Part shown: positions 18,235 to 26,431 of the stretch, in pieces
Layout: every line of letters starts with the position of its first letter
Position numbering within the stretch: position 1 is the first letter of the stretch
Assembly: GCF_003415675.1 (NCBI RefSeq)
Contig: NZ_QFZK01000014.1
Location: 1-64,000, forward strand
Direction of reading: 5' to 3'
Length of the DNA: 64,000 nt
Source of the DNA: Rhodoferax lacus
GTDB lineage: Bacteria > Pseudomonadota > Gammaproteobacteria > Burkholderiales > Burkholderiaceae_C
Program-made: the position numbers and the translations under genes
Notes under the pieces: generated by a model
What the model was told of the DNA's origin: nothing
The model's database searches: none
The model's input: only the letters and a program-made list of their open reading frames with translations

Positions 18235-18290
18235 GGCTGCAAGCGCGTTTGGCGTAGCACGACAGCCTGTGCTTTTGAGAGCAAACCGCT

Positions 18291-19484
18291 CTACCTGCTG
18301 GCCGACTTCATTGCGTACAGGCGTTTGTCGGCCGCGGCAATCAGGGTGTCCTGGTCAGCGCCGTCTTCCGGGAAGCTGGCCAGTCCGTAGCTGAACGACA
18401 GGCGGTGCTCCGTGTCACCCAGGCGCGTGGTGCGGGCGCGCAGCCGGTTGCGGATGTTGGCAATGTTTTTTTCCATCGCCTTGATGTCGGTGAGGTGGTA
18501 GCTGGCAATGAACTCGTCACCACCCAGCCGCCCAATGATGTCCGAGTTGCGGCAGGACGCGCGCAGCACATTGGCCACTGAGAGCAGCATCTGGTCGCCT
18601 GCCAGATGGCCGAAGGTGTCGTTGACGTACTTGAGTTCGTCCACGTCAAACAGCGCGATGACAAAACAATCCTGGTGCCGTGTGGCCCGGTCCAGCGAGA
18701 GCTTGAACAGGTCCTCAAAATAGCGGCGCGTCAGCAGCCCGGTGAGCGCGTCCACCTGGTAGCGCTTGATGTTGGTGGTGTAGCGTTCGCGGGCCAGCAG
18801 CCCGATCTCGATCTGCGTGCGAAAGCGCTCCACTATCTCCACGTCCTGCGCATCGTAGGTGCCCGACACCGGGGAGTCCAGGTTGAGCAGCCCAAAGAGC
18901 CGGTCACCCACAAACAGCGGCGCGGAGATGACCGTCTGGTAATCCCATTGCCCCGGCTTGAAGACGGTCTCAATCCGCGCAAAGTCGTCCCGGGTGATGA
19001 GCCGCGCCTCCTGAATCTCCCCCTTGGTGATCTGGTACAGGAAACTGTCTTCCAGCCTGAGCTGGAACTTGCCCACAAACTCTTCGGTAAAACCCCGGGA
19101 GGCGGCAAAGGTCAGGCGGCCGTCTTCGCCCAGGATCAGGATGGAGCCAGTGGTGGCCGTGTCAAAGACGCTGAAGAGGTAGTTGAGGATGGTGCGGTAA
19201 ATGAGTTCGATGTCCTCATTGAGCAGGATCTCTCGGTTGACCTGCACATTCATCTCGGCCAGCAGGCTCAGGCGCCGCGATGCTTCCTTGAGGGCCTGGA
19301 AGCGGCGGTGCACCAGAAAGGCTGCAGCAGCGGTCAGCAACAGGCCGGTGGCAATCGCCACGGCCAATGGCGCAAAGTCCTGCCCGTACACCGAAAGTGC
19401 GACCAGGGTGGCGACCACGATGGCGACCTGTGCCAATGAGACAACAGCCAAGCCTGCTCGAAGCGTAAGAGAGTTCAGCTGCAT
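18291..19484 (-). CDS. GAF-GGDEF diguanylate cyclase with two membrane helices
   Basis: A 397-residue protein: two N-terminal membrane helices (about 10-65), a GAF domain (about 85-260) and a GGDEF domain. The active site is intact as GGDEF at 321-325 and the inhibitory I-site is R312-x-x-D315, five residues before it. It should make cyclic di-GMP from GTP and be feedback-inhibited. No EAL domain follows. I chose the ATG at 19484, where the protein-like sequence starts; the in-frame extension upstream is Pro/Gly-rich and not protein-like. Confidence 0.9.
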   Translation of the reverse strand: MQLNSLTLRAGLAVVSLAQVAIVVATLVALSVYGQDFAPLAVAIATGLLLTAAAAFLVHRRFQALKEASRRLSLLAEMNVQVNREILLNEDIELIYRTILNYLFSVFDTATTGSILILGEDGRLTFAASRGFTEEFVGKFQLRLEDSFLYQITKGEIQEARLITRDDFARIETVFKPGQWDYQTVISAPLFVGDRLFGLLNLDSPVSGTYDAQDVEIVERFRTQIEIGLLARERYTTNIKRYQVDALTGLLTRRYFEDLFKLSLDRATRHQDCFVIALFDVDELKYVNDTFGHLAGDQMLLSVANVLRASCRNSDIIGRLGGDEFIASYHLTDIKAMEKNIANIRNRLRARTTRLGDTEHRLSFSYGLASFPEDGADQDTLIAAADKRLYAMKSASR

Positions 19485-19546
19485 GCCGCTTAGTATGGCA
19501 TGCCCACAGGGCGGGGCCGGGCAAAACGGCCCCGTTGAACCCGGGT

Positions 19547-20434
19547 TCAGGCCAGATGGGTCTTCAGGAATTCCACGGTGCGCGTCCACGCCAGCGCGGC
19601 CGCCTGGGCATCAAAGCGCGGGGTGGTGTCGTTGTTGAAACCGTGCTGCACACCGGCATAGGTGTAGGCCTCGTAGCGCGTGCCCGCGCCCTTGAGGGCG
19701 GCCTCATAGGCGGGCCAGCCCGCGTTCAGGCGCTCGTCGACCCCGGCGTAATGGATGAGCAAGGGCGCACGGATCTTGGGCACCTCTTGCGCCGGTGGCT
19801 GCGCGCCATAAAACGGCACGGCCGCGCGCAGGTCGGGCAACTGCGTGGCCAGGTAGTTGGCAATGCCGCCACCCCAGCAAAAGCCGACCACGCCCACATG
19901 GCCGTTGCCCTCGGTGCTGGCTTGCAGCCAGCGCTGGGCAGCCACAAAGTCGGCACGGGTTTTTGCGCCGTCGAGCTTGGGGAAAAGTTCGCGCGCCTTG
20001 TCTTCGTCACCGGGGTAGCCGCCCAGGGGCGTGAGGGCGTCGGGCGCGAAGGCCAGGAAGCCTTCCAGCGCCAGGCGCCGGGCAATGTCTTCGATGTGCG
20101 GATTGAGTCCCCGGTTTTCATGCACCACCAGCACGGCGGGCAACCGGGCGCCGGTGCCCGCAGGCTTGGCCAGGTAGCCATGCAACTTGCCGTTGCCCTC
20201 CGGGGAATCGATATCCAGGTAGCGCGTCTGCAGGCGCGCATCGCCGGGGGCCACCTGCTGCGCCTGGGCAAACTGCGGGCTGAGTGCGGCCAGCAGACCG
20301 GCCGCACCGGCGGCCGAGCCAGCAAAGCGCGTGGCCGATTCCAGAAAGCCGCGGCGGCTCAGGTCGCCGTGCACGTAGCGGTCAAACAGTTGCAATACCT
20401 CGGGCTGGAAATCGTGGGCGGTAAGACGTGTCAT
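19547..20434 (-). CDS. Exported dienelactone hydrolase family protein
   Basis: A 295-residue alpha/beta hydrolase of the dienelactone hydrolase family. The triad is C186 (GFCWGGG), D233 and H264. A twin-arginine signal (SRRGFLE at about 26-32, hydrophobic stretch to about 57, AQA cleavage) indicates Tat export, usual for the YghX-like subgroup. The natural substrate is not evident. It is a lone gene, downstream of which lies the diguanylate cyclase in the same direction. Confidence 0.9.
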   Translation of the reverse strand: MTRLTAHDFQPEVLQLFDRYVHGDLSRRGFLESATRFAGSAAGAAGLLAALSPQFAQAQQVAPGDARLQTRYLDIDSPEGNGKLHGYLAKPAGTGARLPAVLVVHENRGLNPHIEDIARRLALEGFLAFAPDALTPLGGYPGDEDKARELFPKLDGAKTRADFVAAQRWLQASTEGNGHVGVVGFCWGGGIANYLATQLPDLRAAVPFYGAQPPAQEVPKIRAPLLIHYAGVDERLNAGWPAYEAALKGAGTRYEAYTYAGVQHGFNNDTTPRFDAQAAALAWTRTVEFLKTHLA

Positions 20435-20549
20435 GGCGGTGTCTTTCTTGGTACAACGGACATGGCACGACTGCCATGCTGCGTAAAAGTGTAGGACCTT
20501 TGCAGCAGCCCGCGCCCAGCGCCCGGGCATACCCCTTTTGTGTTTGCGT

Positions 20550-20568
20550 GGTTCAGTTAGACTGAACC
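20550..20568. promoter_or_regulatory. Perfect 19-bp palindrome upstream of small ORF
   Basis: GGTTCAGT, a 3-base centre TAG, then ACTGAACC: perfect 8-bp arms ending 15 nt before the start of the 58-residue ORF and next to its Shine-Dalgarno. It could be a repressor operator or an mRNA hairpin near the ribosome binding site. The palindrome is seen directly; its role is inferred. Confidence 0.5.
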
Positions 20569-20583
20569 AAAGGAACCCACACT

Positions 20584-20760
20584 ATGGCAGGCGTATTCGG
20601 CAAAGACCCCCACATGAAGAAGAGCAACCATGCGGAGCTGGAACGGCTCAACCTGGAACGCAAACGCAAGTTGGCCGAGGCCGCTGCCAAATTCACCGGC
20701 AAGAAGCCGCTTGCAACGGGCAATGCGGAAAAGGACGCCACCGCGAACGGCAAGGGCTAG
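20584..20760 (+). CDS. Small basic hypothetical protein, 58 residues
   Basis: A 58-codon ORF starting MAGVFGKDPHMKK, with a charged helical middle (AELERLNLERKRKLAEAAAK) and a Gly/Lys-rich end. An AAAGGAA Shine-Dalgarno sits about 10 nt before the ATG. I do not recognise the family. The clear ribosome binding site and the upstream palindrome support expression. Confidence 0.55.
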   Translation: MAGVFGKDPHMKKSNHAELERLNLERKRKLAEAAAKFTGKKPLATGNAEKDATANGKG

Positions 20761-20843
20761 CCCGGCGTTACAGACTCTTACGCCGCAAGCGCCCCGTTTG
20801 CGGCTGCACCCCTATACATTCGGGCCTTCCCAATTGTTTCAGG

Positions 20844-21986
20844 GTGTCGACTTTGCATGTTTTGATCAAGACCACCTGCCTTGCGGCAGCACTGGTCAGC
20901 GCGCTGTGCGCCTGTGGTGGTGGCAGTGGCAGTAACAACGTAGCCACGGCCGCCAGTGCGGTGCCCGGATTCGTGGTGGCCACGCCTGCAGGCCTGGTGG
21001 TCGGCAACCCGGGCAGCAGCTATCCCGTACCTGTGGCCGCTCAGGCAGTGGACACCCGCACACCCAACCATGTGGTTGGCAATGGCACAGCCGCCAGTTG
21101 CACCGGCGCGGCCGTGGTGGCGGCGGTGGCACAGGGCGGCATCATCACCTTCAGTTGCGGGCCGGACCCGATCACCATCACGCTGACCAGCACCGCCAAG
21201 GTCTTCAACAGCCAGCCCAATGTGACGCTGGATGGCGGCGGGCGGGTCACGCTCAGTGGCGGCGGTACCACCCGCATCCTGTACCAGAACACCTGCGACG
21301 CGGCCCAGGGCTACACCACCGCCCATTGCCAGAACCAGGACGCGCCCACCCTGACGGTGCAGAACCTGGCCTTCAGCAATGGCAACGCCACCGGCCAGCT
21401 GACGGACGGCGGCGGCGGCGGCGCCATCTTCGTGCGCGGTGGGCGCTTCAAGATCGTGAACGCGGTCTTCATCAACAACCAGTGCGAGGCCACCGGCCCT
21501 GACGTTGGTGGCGGTGCCGTGCGCGTGCTCAGCATCTACAACAACGAGCCGGTGTATGTGGTGGGCAGTACCTTTGGCGGCGCCACGGGCCTGGGCAACT
21601 TCTGCTCCAACGGTGGCGCCCTGAGCGGCATTGGCGTGTCGTACAGCGTCTACAACAGCCTGTTCACCCACAACCGCGCCATTGGCAACGGCGCCAATCC
21701 GGCGCGCACAGGCACGCCCGGTGGCGGCAGTGGCGGGGCCATCTATAACGATGGCAACAGCTTTGCCCTGCAGCTGTTTGGCAGCACCCTGCGCGACAAC
21801 AGCGCGGTGGAAGGCGGTGGTGCCGTGTTCTATGTCAGCAACGACCGCAGCGGCACGCTGTCCATCACCAACTCGGTGGCTGAACGCAACCCCAATGCCG
21901 GCTTCTTCACAGTGGGCTTTCCGGGCTTCTTCATCCTGGCCGCCCCCGGGCAGCCGGTGGTGAGCAATTCGACCCTGTCACCCTAG
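20844..21986 (+). CDS. Lipoprotein with beta-helix repeat-like domain
   Basis: A 380-residue predicted lipoprotein. A hydrophobic start ends in the lipobox LCAC followed by GGGSGS, a common Comamonadaceae lipoprotein leader. The body is rich in Gly, Asn, Thr and Val with repeated GGGA-hydrophobic-V/N strands (for example GGGGAIFV, GGGAVRVL, SGGAIYND, GGGAVFYV), as in right-handed parallel beta-helix or polymorphic outer-membrane repeats. The start is uncertain: GTG 20844 or TTG 20853. It probably sits at the cell surface; function unknown. Confidence 0.75.
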   Translation: MSTLHVLIKTTCLAAALVSALCACGGGSGSNNVATAASAVPGFVVATPAGLVVGNPGSSYPVPVAAQAVDTRTPNHVVGNGTAASCTGAAVVAAVAQGGIITFSCGPDPITITLTSTAKVFNSQPNVTLDGGGRVTLSGGGTTRILYQNTCDAAQGYTTAHCQNQDAPTLTVQNLAFSNGNATGQLTDGGGGGAIFVRGGRFKIVNAVFINNQCEATGPDVGGGAVRVLSIYNNEPVYVVGSTFGGATGLGNFCSNGGALSGIGVSYSVYNSLFTHNRAIGNGANPARTGTPGGGSGGAIYNDGNSFALQLFGSTLRDNSAVEGGGAVFYVSNDRSGTLSITNSVAERNPNAGFFTVGFPGFFILAAPGQPVVSNSTLSP

Positions 21987-22084
21987 TCCCGGCAGCAGCA
22001 GGGTTTCGTGCACCGGGGGTTGGTGTGGGGCGCAGACGTACTATGCTGCAAGCCTTTGCACCATTACTTTGCAGGAGAAAGACC

Positions 22085-22531
22085 ATGGGCACTGGAACTG
22101 TCACGTTGCACCGCGTATTGCGCGCACCACCCGAGCGGGTGTACCGCGCCTTTCTGGAGGCCGAGGCACTGGCCAAATGGCTGCCACCCTACGGCTTTAC
22201 CTGCCAGGTGCACCACTTGGACGCCAGGGTGGGCGGCAGCTTTCGCATGACGTTTTCCAACTTCAGCCATGGCGGCGGCCACTCCTTTGGTGGCGAGTAC
22301 CTGGAGCTGGTGCCCCATGAGCGCATACGCTACTGCGACCGCTTTGATGACCCCAACCTGCCCGGCGTGATGCAGGTGACAGTGTCCCTGCGCAAGGTGC
22401 GGTGCGGCACCGACATCGAGGTGGTGCAGGAAGGTATCCCCGAGGTCATTCCGGTGGAGATGTGCTACCTGGGCTGGCAGGAGTCGCTGGCGCAAATGGC
22501 CACGCTGGTGGAGCCCGACATTCCCGGCTAG
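22085..22531 (+). CDS. SRPBCC/AHSA1-domain protein
   Basis: A 148-residue single-domain START-like protein. It shows the AHSA1 pattern VLRAPPERVYRAFLEAEALAKWLPP near the N terminus and GGSFRM in the middle. ATG 22085 is preceded by AGGAGA. Members bind hydrophobic ligands or assist Hsp90, but the exact role here cannot be told. It is a single gene. Confidence 0.88.
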   Translation: MGTGTVTLHRVLRAPPERVYRAFLEAEALAKWLPPYGFTCQVHHLDARVGGSFRMTFSNFSHGGGHSFGGEYLELVPHERIRYCDRFDDPNLPGVMQVTVSLRKVRCGTDIEVVQEGIPEVIPVEMCYLGWQESLAQMATLVEPDIPG

Positions 22532-22567
22532 CCAGCCGCCGCCGTTGCGGTGGCCATGGCCTGCCCC

Positions 22568-23005
22568 TCAGGGTTGCGCGAGCCCGTGCATGCCATCGGC
22601 TGCGGGGGCCCTGGGACCAGGGTGAAGCCTCCAATGTTCGGCCGCTGCCGCCAGAACGACGGATTCACCGGCCGCAACATGGCCGTCCACCTGGGCAAGC
22701 CGGACACACAGGTCCAGCACCTTGCGCCGCAGGGCGGGTGCATCGATCTCGCCCATCAGTGCAGCCAGCGTGTAGGCGTCCACCGGGCAGCTGTCTGACC
22801 AGGCGAGCTGCTGGCTGGACAACAAATCCTCGCAAAACGCATCAATGACGCCGTGCAAGGCCTCGCGCTCCAGACCGAGCTGTTCGTGCGCCGCCACGGC
22901 ATCGAGCAAGGCCAGTTCGGCCTTGTTCACATCGCCGTCTGCGATGAGGGTCAGCGCGACGATGCGGGCTGCGGCTTCGGGACTGTTTGGAGGGTACTTG
23001 CGCAT
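22568..23005 (-). CDS. TerB-like domain protein
   Basis: A 145-residue helical protein with the TerB fold pattern: IVALTLIADGDVNKAELALLD at the N terminus and the second repeat RLAQVDGHVAAGESVVLAAA. The acidic residues in the two DGD/DGH loops are the usual TerB metal-binding positions. Family members are linked to tellurite or membrane stress, but no other ter genes are adjacent. It lies downstream of sbtA on the minus strand. Confidence 0.8.
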   Translation of the reverse strand: MRKYPPNSPEAAARIVALTLIADGDVNKAELALLDAVAAHEQLGLEREALHGVIDAFCEDLLSSQQLAWSDSCPVDAYTLAALMGEIDAPALRRKVLDLCVRLAQVDGHVAAGESVVLAAAAEHWRLHPGPRAPAADGMHGLAQP

Positions 23006-23043
23006 GGGATTGTCCTTGCTCTAGGGATTGAGGCCTGGTGTCA

Positions 23044-24024
23044 TCAGAGCCAGCGTTGGGCGGCCTGCAGGTACAGCGGAATGCCCAGCAGGATGTTGAA
23101 GGGGAATGTCAGACCCAGCGACATGCCGAAGTACAGGGAGGGTTTGGCTTCGGGGATGGCATGGCGGATGACGGCAGGCACGGCGATATAGGACGCACTG
23201 GCCGCCAGCACCATCAGCAGCGCCGTGTTGCCCACCGACATGCCCAGCGCCCAGCCAAGCAGCAATGCAAGGCCCGCGTGCAGCGGCGGCCCACCCAGCG
23301 CATACGCCAGCAGCCATACCGACTGCCCCCTGAGTTGGCCCATGTTGCGCGCTGCCAGCAGGCCCATGTCCAACAGGAAGAAGGCCAGCATGCCCTTGAA
23401 CAAATCCACAGAGAACGGTTTCATGGCCGCCTGGCCGGATTCGCCGGTCAGCACGCCGATCAGCATGGCGCCCACGAGCAGCAGTTGCGCGCCATCGGTG
23501 AGGGCCTCGTGAAGGATGCGCCCCAGTGGCGCGTTGCCTGTGGTGGCGGTGGTGAGCGGCCCGGCCGCCGCATGGGCGCTTTGGCGCGCATGGTTGGCCA
23601 ACAGCACCGCCAGCACGATGGCGGGCGACTCCATCAACGCCATGGCAGCTGCCATGTGGGCACCGAAGGCGATGCCCTGGTTGTCGAGGTATTGCACTGC
23701 GGTGATAAAGGTGACCGCGCTGACCGACCCGTAGGTCGCCGCAATGGCGGCGGCATCAAAGCCGTTGAGGAAGCGCCGCAACATCACATACCCCAGCACC
23801 GGCACCAGGACAGCCATGGTCAGTGCGGCTCCCAGGCTGACAAGCACGTCCTGCGTCAGGCCGGACTTTGCGAGGGCAAAGCCGCCCTTGAGGCCCAGGG
23901 CCATGAGCAGATACAGCGACAAAAACCGCGATATCTGCGGCGGGATTTCCAGATTGGACTTCAGCAATCCCGCCAACATTCCAAAGACGAAAAACAATAT
24001 CGCAGGATCAAGAAAGCTTTGCAT
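23044..24024 (-). CDS. sbtA: SbtA-type sodium-dependent bicarbonate permease
   Basis: A 326-residue membrane protein of the SbtA family (formerly DUF897) with about ten hydrophobic segments. It contains GSVSAVTFITA and MALMESPAIVLAV, the two conserved substrate/sodium-site regions. In cyanobacteria SbtA brings in bicarbonate; in heterotrophic bacteria the substrate is less certain. No SbtB (PII-like) partner or carboxysome genes are adjacent. Confidence 0.88.
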   Translation of the reverse strand: MQSFLDPAILFFVFGMLAGLLKSNLEIPPQISRFLSLYLLMALGLKGGFALAKSGLTQDVLVSLGAALTMAVLVPVLGYVMLRRFLNGFDAAAIAATYGSVSAVTFITAVQYLDNQGIAFGAHMAAAMALMESPAIVLAVLLANHARQSAHAAAGPLTTATTGNAPLGRILHEALTDGAQLLLVGAMLIGVLTGESGQAAMKPFSVDLFKGMLAFFLLDMGLLAARNMGQLRGQSVWLLAYALGGPPLHAGLALLLGWALGMSVGNTALLMVLAASASYIAVPAVIRHAIPEAKPSLYFGMSLGLTFPFNILLGIPLYLQAAQRWL

Positions 24025-24047
24025 GGGCGCTTCGTTGGGTACAGGTT

Positions 24048-24128
24048 TCAGTCAAAGATGTCATGGGGCCAGGACTTCTTGCGGTCGGACATGGCCAGGG
24101 TGGCATCGGTGCAGTGCGGGCATTTCAT
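24048..24128 (-). pseudogene. Internally deleted zf-TFIIB zinc-ribbon remnant or microprotein, 26 residues
   Basis: The frame reads MKCPHCTDATLAMSDR followed at once by KKSWPHDIFD and a stop. The first part is the N terminus of zf-TFIIB proteins (first CxxC plus MSDRQG...), and the last part resembles their conserved C-terminal end. The middle, which normally holds the second CxxC and WLDRGEL, is missing. GGAAAG precedes the ATG at suitable distance, so the 26-mer may still be made. It lies 23 nt upstream of sbtA on the same strand. Confidence 0.55.
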
Positions 24129-24163
24129 GGTGTTCTTTCCAGGTGTTGCCTTGCGGCAGGATG

Positions 24164-24334
24164 TCAGGGCACCCAGGCTGCGGCGCTGCCCATCAGGCCC
24201 AGGGCGCCCACTGCCAGCAGCAATTTGGCATCGCGCGGGTTGCGCAACCTGTACTCATGCCAGGCGGCATAGAAGATGGTGAGCGCCAGGACGAGTGCGC
24301 CGACTGCCAGATCCGGAGCGGTCAGGTCAATCAT
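24164..24334 (-). CDS. Small membrane protein, hypothetical
   Basis: A 56-residue protein with two hydrophobic segments around a basic YRLRNPRDAKLL loop. Its ATG (24332-24334) overlaps the stop of the Bax-inhibitor gene by 8 nt, which suggests translational coupling and a functional link to that membrane protein. I do not recognise a named family. Confidence 0.65.
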   Translation of the reverse strand: MIDLTAPDLAVGALVLALTIFYAAWHEYRLRNPRDAKLLLAVGALGLMGSAAAWVP

Positions 24335-25031
24335 TGGAGCCACCCAGTCCAAACAGGCTCAACAGGCTGGTGAACAGGTTGAACACCGACACATACAGGC
24401 TCACGGTGGCCATGGCGTAGTTGGTCTCGCCCCCGTTGATGATGCGGCTGGTTTCAAACAGGATCAGACCTGCAGACAGCAGGGCCACCATGGCGGACAC
24501 GGCCAGGCCCAGGGCGGGGATCTGGAACACCATCGCAGCAACACCGGCCAGCAGCGCGATGACCATGCCTGCGAACAGGAAGCCACCCATGAAGCTGAAA
24601 TCGCGCCGTGTGAGCAGCACGTAACTGGAGAGCGCCAGGAAGGTGACGCCAGTGGCCGCCAGGGCCATGGCAACGGTTTGTGCGCCACCCGGCAAGGCCA
24701 GGGCACGCGTCAGCATCGGCCCCAGCGTGTAACCCATGAAGCCTGTCAGGGCGAATACGGCAGGCAAGGCCCAGGCGCTGTTTTGCAGCTTGTGCACGGC
24801 AAACAGCAGGCCAAAGGTGCCGGCCAACGTGAGGACCAGACCGGGCGCTGGCAACTGCAGCATCACCGCAGCCCCGGCCACGGCGGCGCTGAACAGCAGG
24901 GTCATGGCCAGCAGGGCATAGGTGTTGCGCAGGACCCGTGTGGTCTGCACGGAAGACGCTGCGGAAGGTGTCTGCAGAACCGGGTACTGCGCCGGGCTGC
25001 CGGATGACAGGGATGCGTGTGTGTTGTTCAT
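24327..25031 (-). CDS. Bax inhibitor-1/YbhL family membrane protein
   Basis: A 234-residue protein with about seven membrane segments and the BI-1 family patterns FMGYTLGP and LFETSRIINGGETNYAMATVS; the conserved acidic residues of the pH-sensing pair lie in this last segment. ATG 25031 is preceded by AGGAGA. Relatives include YbhL and YccA, which modulate FtsH or leak calcium. It is followed by a coupled small membrane protein. Confidence 0.9.
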   Translation of the reverse strand: MNNTHASLSSGSPAQYPVLQTPSAASSVQTTRVLRNTYALLAMTLLFSAAVAGAAVMLQLPAPGLVLTLAGTFGLLFAVHKLQNSAWALPAVFALTGFMGYTLGPMLTRALALPGGAQTVAMALAATGVTFLALSSYVLLTRRDFSFMGGFLFAGMVIALLAGVAAMVFQIPALGLAVSAMVALLSAGLILFETSRIINGGETNYAMATVSLYVSVFNLFTSLLSLFGLGGSND

Positions 25032-25059
25032 GGTGTTTCTCCTGGAGTTGATAGACGGC

Positions 25060-25401
25060 TTAACTGTCGATTGCCAGCTTGGCGCTGCGGTCGCGCACGG
25101 GCTTCTGGGCGCGCTGCAGGCTGCGTGACAAGACCCGGGTGGCGCGGCCGATGGAGCGGTCCAGCGCGGTGCGCCAGTCGCGTGCCAGGGAGGCAATCAC
25201 CACGGTACCCACCCGGTCGGTGGTGAGCTCCACCTGGCAGCGTTTGTCCACCCCGCCGCGCGGACCGTTGACGTCGGTAAACCGCACCTTGGCATGGGGC
25301 ACGAAGGTCGCCAGGCGCCGCAAGGCGAAGCGCATGCGCTGCACGGACAACTCACGCATCTGGGCGCCATCGGCATCCCGGGATTCAAAAACGATTTGCA
25401 T
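25060..25401 (-). CDS. HPF/RaiA-like ribosome-associated protein
   Basis: A 113-residue basic protein with the beta-alpha-beta pattern of the HPF/RaiA (sigma-54 modulation) family: QIVFESRDADG start, RRLATFVPHAKVRFTDVNGPRGG in the middle and CQVELTT...VVIASLARDWRTALDRSIGRA in the second half. It should bind ribosomes in stationary phase. It lies 28 nt before the Bax-inhibitor gene in the same direction. Confidence 0.8.
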   Translation of the reverse strand: MQIVFESRDADGAQMRELSVQRMRFALRRLATFVPHAKVRFTDVNGPRGGVDKRCQVELTTDRVGTVVIASLARDWRTALDRSIGRATRVLSRSLQRAQKPVRDRSAKLAIDS

Positions 25402-25537
25402 TGCATTTTCTCCAGTGGGTTAAGGAAGGGGTTATGGGAAAGGTGAACAGTGGGTTGAAGCAAGCCTTGAAGATAGAAGGCAATGGCCACGCGAGAAAGC
25501 AGATAATTTCTTATCGACATTCCCAAAAAAGCGGACC

Positions 25538-26431
25538 ATGAGCACCTCCTTCAACTACAAGCATCTGTACTACTTCTGGGTAGTGGCCAAGGAGGGCGGC
25601 ATCTCGCGGGCTGCAGAAAAGCTGGACATGGCAGTGCAGACCGTGAGCGCCCAGGTGCGCGAGCTGGAACGCTCGCTGGGCTATGCCCTGCTCAAGCCCG
25701 CCGGGCGCGGCTTGGTGCTGACGGCTGCGGGACAGGCCGCGCTGCAGCAGGCCGACCAGATTTTTCAGCTCGGCGAGGACTTGCCGACCAAGGTGCGCGA
25801 TGCGGTCAGCACCCCCGCCGTGCGGCTGGCCGTGGGTATTTGTGACGGGCTGCCCAAGCTGGTGGTGCACCGCCTGCTGTTGCCGGTCATTGCCGAACCC
25901 AACTTGCGCCTGTTGTGCCACGAAGGCGGGCTGGACGACCTGCTAGGCGACCTGGCCTTGCACCGTCTGGACATCGTGCTGGCCGACCGGCCGGCTCCGG
26001 CCAACCCCAACCTCAAGCTCTACAGCCACGCCCTGGGTTCCACCACCATTGCCTGGTATGGCACGGCGGCCCTGGTGGCCGAGGCGGGTTCCAATTTTCC
26101 GGACTGCTTGGCCACCATGCCACTGCTGCTGCCCATGGCCCACACGCCTTTGCGCGAGCGCCTGGACCTGTGGTTTGAGCAGCGCGCCCTGCGCCCGCGC
26201 GTGGTGGGTGAATTCGCCGACAGCGCCTTGCTCAAAACCTTTGGCGCCAGCGGCATGGGAATTTTTCCGGCGGCGCAATGGGCGCATGACGACTTGCTGG
26301 CGCACTACGCCGTGCAGCGCCTGGGACCCTGCGAGGGGGTCACCGAGCACTTCTTTGCCATCGGCACCGAGAAAAAGGTGCAGCACCCGCTGGTGCAGCG
26401 CCTGCTGCAACCCGCGCTGCAGGCGGCTTAG
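25538..26431 (+). CDS. NhaR-like LysR transcription regulator
   Basis: A 297-residue LysR-family regulator whose N terminus (FNYKHLYYFWVVAKEGG) is typical of the NhaR subgroup. HTH at about 1-62, co-inducer domain after about 95. The regulator at 52267 belongs to the same subgroup. NhaR responds to sodium or pH in E. coli. The convergent TerC-family gene overlaps its stop by 4 nt, and the divergent HPF/BI-1 genes share its upstream region. Confidence 0.88.
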   Translation: MSTSFNYKHLYYFWVVAKEGGISRAAEKLDMAVQTVSAQVRELERSLGYALLKPAGRGLVLTAAGQAALQQADQIFQLGEDLPTKVRDAVSTPAVRLAVGICDGLPKLVVHRLLLPVIAEPNLRLLCHEGGLDDLLGDLALHRLDIVLADRPAPANPNLKLYSHALGSTTIAWYGTAALVAEAGSNFPDCLATMPLLLPMAHTPLRERLDLWFEQRALRPRVVGEFADSALLKTFGASGMGIFPAAQWAHDDLLAHYAVQRLGPCEGVTEHFFAIGTEKKVQHPLVQRLLQPALQAA

